A stretch of DNA of 11,191 bases from Marmoricola sp. Its GTDB lineage: Bacteria > Actinomycetota > Actinomycetes > Propionibacteriales > Nocardioidaceae. The position numbers and the translations under genes were made by a program. The stretch is from assembly GCA_030151765.1 (NCBI GenBank), contig JASLCW010000258.1:1-11191 (forward strand), written 5' to 3'. The notes beneath the pieces were generated by a model that had not been told where the DNA came from, did not search any database, and saw only the letters and a list, made by a program, of their open reading frames with translations. Shown one piece after another: positions 6,757 to 11,191 of the stretch (position 1 is the stretch's first letter; the number at the start of each line of letters is the position of its first letter).

Positions 6757-6799
6757 GTCACGACGCTATCGGTGTGCGGGTTTGCGGGATACTCCCGTC
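6757..6799. promoter_or_regulatory. Compact divergent promoter region, probably leaderless both ways
   Basis: Only 43 nt separate the divergent ligC and ppk2 start codons. Neither has a convincing ribosome binding site. Rightward, GATACT (6788-6793) ends 6 nt before the ATG at 6800. Leftward, TAGCGT (reverse strand, 6768-6763) ends 6 nt before the ATG at 6756. That spacing would place transcription starts at the start codons, as in actinobacterial leaderless mRNAs. No clear -35 elements are seen, so this is inference from spacing. Confidence 0.45.
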
Positions 6800-7660
6800 A
6801 TGGCGAAGAGTGATCTCCGGGAACTGCTGCGGGCTCCTCAGGGAGCGGTCGACCTGCGAGCCATCGACACGGGGGCGACTCCGGGCTTCGACGGGGACAA
6901 GGCCGCAGGGGAGAAGGACCTCAAGCAGATGGGCGGTGAGCTGGCCGACCTGCAGGAGAAGCTCTTCGCGCACGGCTACACCGGCGGGCACGGGTCGATC
7001 CTGCTGGTGCTGCAGGGGATGGACACCTCGGGGAAGGGCGGCGTACTCAGGCACACCGCCGGGCTCTTCGATCCCGGTGGCCTCAAGATCACCTCCTTCA
7101 AGGCGCCGACGCGCGAGGAGCTCGCGCACGACTTCCTCTGGCGCATCGAGAAGCACGTGCCCGCGCACGGCGAGATCGGTGTCTTCGATCGCTCCCACTA
7201 CGAGGACGTGCTGGTGGTGAAGGTGCACGAGCTCGCCAAGCCGGCGGAGATCGAGCGCCGGTACGACGCCATCAACGACTTCGAGAAGCGTGCTGCCGAC
7301 AGCGGTACGACGATCGTCAAGTGCATGCTCCACATCTCCGCGGAGACACAGAAGGAGCGACTCCTGGCCCGTCTCGACGACGGCACCAAGCAATGGAAGT
7401 TCAAGCCGGGGGACATCGACGAGCGGCAGTTCTGGCCGACCTACCGATCGGCGTACGAGACGGCGCTGACGCGGTGCAGCACCGAGGTCGCGCCCTGGTA
7501 CGTCGTACCGAGTGATCGGAAGTGGTACCGCAACTGGGCGATCGGGCGGATCCTCCTCGAGACCCTGCGCGACCAGAAGCTCGACTGGCCCGAGCCGGAC
7601 TACGACATCGCCGAGCAGAAGGCGCGGCTGACGAACGAGGACCCGGAGATCACCGCGTGA
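6800..7660 (+). CDS. ppk2: PPK2-family polyphosphate:nucleotide phosphotransferase
   Basis: This 286-aa enzyme has the features of single-domain PPK2 kinases. The Walker A region is GMDTSGKGG (73-81), Walker B is FDRSHYEDVL (129-138), and a basic lid stretch with KERLLARLDD (185-194) and WKFKPGDIDER (199-209) follows. The C-terminal APWYVVPSDRKWYRNWAIG (231-249) is typical. It moves phosphate from polyphosphate to nucleotides (NMP or NDP) in the cytosol; the exact nucleotide class cannot be read, although the DTSGKGG form of the loop is common in the PPK2_rel_1 group. The ATG at 6800 gives the family length; reading open further upstream would run through the ligC gene. The stop overlaps the GTG of the HipA-like gene (GTGA), implying coupled translation. 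Confidence 0.93.
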   Translation: MAKSDLRELLRAPQGAVDLRAIDTGATPGFDGDKAAGEKDLKQMGGELADLQEKLFAHGYTGGHGSILLVLQGMDTSGKGGVLRHTAGLFDPGGLKITSFKAPTREELAHDFLWRIEKHVPAHGEIGVFDRSHYEDVLVVKVHELAKPAEIERRYDAINDFEKRAADSGTTIVKCMLHISAETQKERLLARLDDGTKQWKFKPGDIDERQFWPTYRSAYETALTRCSTEVAPWYVVPSDRKWYRNWAIGRILLETLRDQKLDWPEPDYDIAEQKARLTNEDPEITA

Positions 7661-8424
7661 TCCCACGGGCGCGGGTGACCCGCTATGTCACGCCGCTGCG
7701 CGAGGGCGGCTCGTTGCCGGGCATCGTCGAGGCGGACGACCTCGGCACCTATGTCGCCAAGTTCCGCGGCGCCGGACAGGGCGTCCGGGTGCTCGTCGCC
7801 GAGGTGATCGCCGGGGGACTGGCCACCCGGCTCGGCCTGCGCGCGCCACGCCTGGTGGGACTGCAGCTCGACGCCGGTATCGCCCGCTACGAGGCGGACG
7901 AGGAGGTGCAGGACCTGATCAATGCGAGTACGGGTCTGAACCTGGGCGCCGACTTCCTGCCGGGTTCCTTCGCCCTCGACCGCTCGTACGAGGTCGACCC
8001 CGACCTGGCCGCACGCGTGCTCTGGCTGGACGCCTTCATCGCCAATGTCGACCGCTCCTGGCGCAATCCCAACATGCTCGTCTGGCACGGCGATCTCTGG
8101 CTGATCGACCACGGCGCCTCGCTGTACTTCCACCACGGCTGGCCCGGACGCATCGGTGATCCGGAGACCTTCGCCAAGCAGGCCTGGTCGGTCGAGGACC
8201 ATGCCTTCGCGTCGTACGCCGACCGCGTCGCCGGTGTCGATGCGGCGATGGCGGTCGCGATCACCGACGAGGCGATCGACGAGATCCTGGCCGAGATCCC
8301 CGACGATTGGCTCGAGCCAGTGCCGGACGCGGATTCGCCCGGGGCATTGCGCTCGGCGTACGCGTGTTTCCTGCGGGCGCGCCGCGACGGCGGCCGGCCG
8401 TGGCTACCGGGAGCGGCGTCATGA
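7657..8424 (+). CDS. Minimal HipA-like kinase (HipA_2 type)
   Basis: A 255-aa protein with the kinase core of the short HipA family and without the N-terminal domain of toxin HipA (about 440 aa). Visible elements are a probable ATP-binding lysine in YVAKFRG (K35), a helix bearing the E49 counterpart, the catalytic NVDRSWRNPNM (130-140, with D132, N137 and N139) and the metal-binding DHG (151-153; HipA has a D in the DFG-like place) followed by ASLYFHHGW. The catalytic residues are intact, so protein kinase activity is plausible; the substrate is unknown. The GTG at 7657 is preferred: GGAG (7645-7648) lies 8 nt before it and the start overlaps the ppk2 stop. It is followed directly by a DUF3037 gene, a pairing I know from other bacteria for this short HipA type. 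Confidence 0.85.
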   Translation: MIPRARVTRYVTPLREGGSLPGIVEADDLGTYVAKFRGAGQGVRVLVAEVIAGGLATRLGLRAPRLVGLQLDAGIARYEADEEVQDLINASTGLNLGADFLPGSFALDRSYEVDPDLAARVLWLDAFIANVDRSWRNPNMLVWHGDLWLIDHGASLYFHHGWPGRIGDPETFAKQAWSVEDHAFASYADRVAGVDAAMAVAITDEAIDEILAEIPDDWLEPVPDADSPGALRSAYACFLRARRDGGRPWLPGAAS

Positions 8425-8804
8425 CGGACCTCAAGCCCTACCAGTACGTCGTCCTCCGCTGCGTCCCGCGCGTCGACCGTGAGGAGTTCGTCAATGTCGG
8501 TGTCGTGCTCTACTGCGAGGACGCGGGCTTCCTCGATGTCGCCTGGCACTGCGAGGCTGCGCGCCTGCGTGCCCTCGACCCGGGCGTGGACGTGGAAGCC
8601 GTCTGCGATGCCCTCACCTTCGTCGACTGGGTCTGCGCCGGCGACGAGCGCGCCGGTGACGCCGGGCGGGTCGCCCTCGGCACCCGCTTCGGCTTCCTGA
8701 AGGCACCCCGCTCGACGGTCGTCCAGCCGTCACCCGTACACGGCGGACTCACCGCCGACCCGGCCGCCGAACTCTCCCGCCTGCTCGATCGTTTGGTGCG
8801 ATAG
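8421..8804 (+). CDS. DUF3037 family protein
   Basis: A 127-aa cytoplasmic protein with the DUF3037 signature in its first third: YQYVVLRCVPRVDREEFVNV followed by GVVLYC (7-32). A conserved-type middle (LGTRFGFLKAPRSTVVQPSP, about 90-109) and a short helical end follow. No enzymatic motif is seen and the family's function is unknown; its repeated association with short HipA-like kinases suggests a partner, substrate or regulator. The ATG at 8421 overlaps the stop of the kinase gene (ATGA), and GGGAG (8409-8413) sits 7 nt upstream, so dosage is probably coupled to the kinase. It is the last gene of the ppk2 unit; about 68 nt with no clear terminator hairpin separate it from the convergent chelatase gene. 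Confidence 0.9.
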   Translation: MTDLKPYQYVVLRCVPRVDREEFVNVGVVLYCEDAGFLDVAWHCEAARLRALDPGVDVEAVCDALTFVDWVCAGDERAGDAGRVALGTRFGFLKAPRSTVVQPSPVHGGLTADPAAELSRLLDRLVR

Positions 8805-8872
8805 CGATCCACAGGGTGGGTTGGCGGATGGTTGTCCTCGGCTGCCCTGGGAAACCTGAGTCGTGGGTGACC

Positions 8873-9616
8873 TCAGACCGGGACCAGCTCGACCGCGCCG
8901 ACGGCGTACCGGGCGAGGACGGTGTGGGCGACGATCGGGTCGGCGCCGAGCGGCTCGGAGACGGCGACGGCGCCGGCTTCCAGGGCAAGCTCGACGGCCC
9001 GGTCGTTGAGATAGCCGGGGGCCAGGAAGAGGGAGGCGACGGCGACGTGGCGGCGGCCCTCGGCGCGGAAGGCACGGACGGCCTCGCCGGTGGCCGGAGG
9101 AGCGGCGGACGCGAAGGCGGCGGTCACCGGGAGGTGGTGGCGGGCGCCCCAGACGCGGGCCAGTCGGGAGACGGCCTGGTTGGCGAGCGGGTCGCTGGAG
9201 CCGGCGGCGGCGAGCACGAGGGCGTCGAGCTCGCGGACCCGGGCCAGGCGCAGCGCGGTACGCAGCCGCTCGTCGAGGACGCTGAGGAAGGCGGGCTCGA
9301 GGCCGAGGATCCGGCTGGCCCGGATCTGCACCTCGGGGTGACGGGCGGCCTGCTCGGCGACGGCGGAGGGTACGTCGACGCGGGCGTGGTAGGCCTCGCT
9401 GAGCAGGAGCGGTACGACGACGATCTCCTCGTGACCCTTGCGGACGAGCTTGTCGACGACCTTGTCGAAGCGCGGCCGGGAGTGGTCCAGGAAGGCGGCC
9501 TCGACGGGGAGGTCGGGGCGCAGTGCGCGCACCTCGGCGATCAGCGCCTGGATGGTGGCGGCTGACCGCGGGTCGCGGCTTCCGTGTGCGAGGGCAATCA
9601 GGGCTGGGGCCGTCAT
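8873..9616 (-). CDS. Sirohydrochlorin chelatase (CbiX/SirB family)
   Basis: A 247-aa two-domain chelatase of the CbiX long type. The N-terminal half has the metal-binding histidines H11 (ALAHGSRDP) and H77 (LLLSEAYHARVDVP). The second half keeps the fold (VLAAAGSSDP, 134-143; LAPGYLNDRAV, 198-208) but has AGS in place of HGS, so only the first site is likely active, as usual for fused forms. It inserts Fe2+ (or Co2+) into sirohydrochlorin; next to a siroheme sulfite reductase, iron and siroheme are the likely products. The start ATG 9616 gives the usual MTAPALIALAHGS N-terminus, with an AGGGAG about 11 nt upstream; an in-frame TTG at 9649 would add 11 residues. The mycobacterial order nirA-cysH-che1 matches this arrangement. 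It lies 78 nt from cysH. Confidence 0.9.
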   Translation of the reverse strand: MTAPALIALAHGSRDPRSAATIQALIAEVRALRPDLPVEAAFLDHSRPRFDKVVDKLVRKGHEEIVVVPLLLSEAYHARVDVPSAVAEQAARHPEVQIRASRILGLEPAFLSVLDERLRTALRLARVRELDALVLAAAGSSDPLANQAVSRLARVWGARHHLPVTAAFASAAPPATGEAVRAFRAEGRRHVAVASLFLAPGYLNDRAVELALEAGAVAVSEPLGADPIVAHTVLARYAVGAVELVPV

Positions 9617-9694
9617 CGTGTTCCGGTCTCCCTTCGAGTCGTGCTTCAAGACGGGGTGCTCAGCGACGTCGTTGTCGCGCGTGCCTGTGTGGGT

Positions 9695-10441
9695 CTACTG
9701 GTGGATTCCGCACTCGATCTTCCCGGTGCCGGCCCACCGGCCGGAGCGGGGATCTGCGCCTGGTTCAACGCGTTGGGTGCAAGGCCAGCAGCCGATGGAC
9801 GGGTAGCCGTCGTACTGCAGCGGATTGACCAGGACGCCGTTGTCGGTGATGTAACGGTCGACGTCCTCCTGGGTCCATCGGGCCAAGGGTGAGACCTTGA
9901 CCATCTGTCGCTTGTCGTCCCATCCAACGACCGGGGCGATCACTCGGTTATGCGTCTCGTCGCGACGTAGTCCGGTCGCCCACGCGTCGTAGCCGTCGAG
10001 GGTCCGCTCCAGGGGGATCACCTTGCGCAATTTGCAGCACAGATCCGGGTCACGCTCGTACAGCTTTTCGCCGTACTCCGCGTCCTGCTGGGCAACTGTC
10101 TGCTCCGGGAGCACATTGATGATCGTGACCGGGAGTGTGGCCGCCACGGCGTCGCGGGTGCCGATCGTCTCGGCGAAGTGGTAGCCGGTGTCGAGGAAGA
10201 CCACGTCGATCCCCGGTACGACGCTCGAGGCGACGTGGGAGAGCACCGCATCGCCCATCGACGAGGTGATCGCGAAGCGCTCGCCGAAGGTCGCGGCCGC
10301 CCACTCGATGATGTTCTCCGCCGGTGCCAACTCGAGCTCGGCGCCGACATGGCGGACGATCTCGCGAAGCTCCTCGGGGCTGCGCCCCTCGGTGTGCGAG
10401 CCGCGGCGAGCGCGCGCGGCCATCGTTGCCGGAATGGTCAT
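9695..10441 (-). CDS. cysH: APS reductase CysH ([4Fe-4S] type)
   Basis: This 248-aa protein is an assimilatory adenylylsulfate reductase. It reduces APS (rather than PAPS) to sulfite plus AMP with thioredoxin as donor; the APS-specific type is inferred from four iron-sulfur cysteines: CC at 135-136 (DLCCKLRK) and C218/C221 in GCWPCTQ. The nucleophilic cysteine is C244 in the C-terminal ECGIH. The nucleotide-binding SMGDAVLSH (61-69) and the TGLRRDETH motif (156-164) are both present. The ATG at 10441 is supported by GGAGG (10453-10449, reverse strand) seven bases before it, and overlaps the stop of the 52-aa zinc-ribbon gene (ATGA). Product sulfite feeds the sulfite reductase two genes upstream. 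Confidence 0.96.
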   Translation of the reverse strand: MTIPATMAARARRGSHTEGRSPEELREIVRHVGAELELAPAENIIEWAAATFGERFAITSSMGDAVLSHVASSVVPGIDVVFLDTGYHFAETIGTRDAVAATLPVTIINVLPEQTVAQQDAEYGEKLYERDPDLCCKLRKVIPLERTLDGYDAWATGLRRDETHNRVIAPVVGWDDKRQMVKVSPLARWTQEDVDRYITDNGVLVNPLQYDGYPSIGCWPCTQRVEPGADPRSGRWAGTGKIECGIHQ

Positions 10442-10596
10442 CGTCCAGCCTCCGGATCAGTCTGTGGGTCGATCTGGCCCAGCATGGTCACCGAGAACGC
10501 ACGCAGGCAGGAGCGGCATTCCCAGCCACCCTCGCGCGGCCACAGGTTCGTGTCGCCGCAGTAAGGGCAGTGGAAGGGAACGGCGCGGGCGGACAT
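10438..10596 (-). CDS. Small zinc-ribbon protein of the sulfate-reduction operon
   Basis: A 52-aa protein read from ATG 10596 to TGA 10440-10438. It has two CxxC pairs, C10-P-Y-C13 (HCPYCGDTN) and C27-R-S-C30 (WECRSCLRAF), 13 residues apart, a likely zinc ribbon or rubredoxin-like knuckle. The rest is WPREGG between them and an acidic tail (QIDPQTDPEAGR). It is joined to both neighbours: its ATG shares a base with the sulfite reductase stop (TGATG) and its stop overlaps the cysH start (ATGA). Similar tiny cysteine proteins occur between these genes in other actinobacteria, as far as I recall; the role is unknown. Zinc binding, or assisting iron-sulfur or electron delivery, is inference. Confidence is high that it is a gene, low on function. 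Confidence 0.85.
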   Translation of the reverse strand: MSARAVPFHCPYCGDTNLWPREGGWECRSCLRAFSVTMLGQIDPQTDPEAGR

Positions 10597-11191
10597 CAGA
10601 CCAGGACCTTGTCCCCGCGCAGCAGGTCGTCGTCGGCACGGGCGACCCAGGCGGCGAAGCTCTCGTCCGCCTCACGGGCGCCCAGGTAGTTCGTCACCAC
10701 ATTGGTGATGTAGTCGTCGAGGCCGGCACTGGTGACCTTGTGGGCGCGCAGCTTGCGGCCGAAGCCGGCGGTCAGGCCGATGCCGCCGCCCAGGTGCACC
10801 TGGAAGCCCTCGACCTGGTTGCCGTCGTCGTCGAGGACGAGCTGACCCTTGAGGCCGATGTCGGCGACCTGCGAGCGGGCGCAGGAGTTGGGGCAGCCGT
10901 TCACGTTCACCGAGATCGGGGTGTCCAGCTCGGGGAAGCGCCGCTCCAGCTCGTCGATCAGGTCGTGCGCGCGCTGCTTGGTGTCCACGATCGCCAGCTT
11001 GCAGAACTCGATGCCGGTGCAGGCCATCGTGGACCGGCGCCAGTGCGAGGGACGGGCCTCGAAGCCGATCTGCTGAAGCTCGCCGATCAGGGACTCGACC
11101 AGGTCGCCGTCGACACCGATGACGACGAGCTTCTGGTACGACGTCAGCCGGGCGCCGGCAGCGCCGTACCGGTCGACGAGCTCACCGAGCG
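10596..11191 (-). CDS. sirA: Siroheme sulfite (nitrite/sulfite) reductase, C-terminal part
   Basis: Leftward gene cut by the right edge; only its last 197 residues are visible, starting in frame at about 11189. It carries the cluster/siroheme cysteine motifs CTGIEFCKLA (C-x5-C) and NGCPNSCARSQ (C-x3-C), which bind the [4Fe-4S] centre bridged to siroheme. The following ADIGLKGQL and FQVHLGGGIG stretches are typical of the ferredoxin-type nitrite/sulfite reductase family. It is the likely enzyme for the six-electron reduction of sulfite to sulfide after CysH; the neighbouring cysH and chelatase favour sulfite over nitrite. Its stop (TGATG) overlaps the zinc-ribbon gene. Confidence 0.93.
   Translation of the reverse strand, partial: LGELVDRYGAAGARLTSYQKLVVIGVDGDLVESLIGELQQIGFEARPSHWRRSTMACTGIEFCKLAIVDTKQRAHDLIDELERRFPELDTPISVNVNGCPNSCARSQVADIGLKGQLVLDDDGNQVEGFQVHLGGGIGLTAGFGRKLRAHKVTSAGLDDYITNVVTNYLGAREADESFAAWVARADDDLLRGDKVLV

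Noticed and set aside
5719..6813. Rightward 364-codon open frame
   Set aside because: It is antisense to ligC, which has all ligase motifs. No recognisable domain in the antisense reading.
6758..7666. Leftward 302-codon open frame
   Set aside because: Antisense to ppk2, whose Walker motifs are intact; Arg/Leu/Val-rich composition without domains.
7657..8804. Calling the HipA-like/DUF3037 pair a toxin-antitoxin system
   Set aside because: There is no HipB-like helix-turn-helix antitoxin, and the kinase lacks the N-terminal domain of toxin HipA; toxicity is not supported by sequence alone.
8805..8872. Possible terminator hairpins between DUF3037 and chelatase genes
   Set aside because: Only 5-bp pairings (CAGGG/CCCTG and CTGAG/CTCAG) with large loops and no U-tract; not better than chance.
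8816..9565. Rightward 249-codon Gly/Asp-rich open frame
   Set aside because: Antisense to the chelatase, which carries H11, H77 and its usual domain structure.

Overview
The window is high-GC bacterial chromosome with actinobacterial gene content: GTG and TTG starts, stop/start overlaps (GTGA, ATGA, TGATG), a LigC-type ATP-dependent ligase, and a sulfite reductase/CysH/chelatase cluster in the order known from mycobacteria. I would guess a Nocardioides-like member of the Propionibacteriales, but the family-level placement is inference. No rRNA, tRNA, CRISPR array or recognisable transposase is visible.

Layout. (1) 1-~1240 looks like an accessory segment. A leftward, edge-truncated Abi-like protein with a HEPN-type RNxxxH motif is divergent from an unrecognised 173-aa gene. 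Codon use here is less GC-skewed than in the rest of the window. The segment ends abruptly inside a DNA polymerase gene: from ~1236 the reading frame becomes the C-terminal end of a LigD-type NHEJ polymerase domain, without its front part. (2) 1587-1964 is a YchJ/SEC-C-type protein, overlapping the end of the polymerase remnant. It is separated by a 57-nt imperfect palindrome from (3), a leftward four-gene run (6756 to 2014): LigC-type DNA ligase, a 187-aa conserved-looking protein, a secreted M1-family metallopeptidase and a secreted six-cysteine propeller-like protein. (4) Divergent from the ligase, 6800-8804 is a tightly coupled rightward trio: PPK2-family polyphosphate kinase, a minimal HipA-like kinase and a DUF3037 protein, joined by 4-nt overlaps. 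(5) From the right edge leftward runs assimilatory sulfate reduction: the C-terminal part of a siroheme sulfite reductase, a 52-aa zinc-ribbon protein, APS reductase CysH and a sirohydrochlorin chelatase that would supply siroheme for the sulfite reductase.

How the genes fit together. Region 5 is a coherent pathway: CysH makes sulfite, the sulfite reductase makes sulfide, and the chelatase inserts iron to give siroheme. Region 4 has the compact, translationally coupled structure of a functional module, and its role is not established by anything I can see. LigC and the polymerase remnant are both end-joining-type functions, and the truncation suggests that this polymerase has been lost. No Ku gene is present in the window. 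The least ordinary items are the polymerase truncation, the PPK2-HipA-DUF3037 module, and the Abi/orphan gene pair with matching repeats at both ends of its intergenic region.
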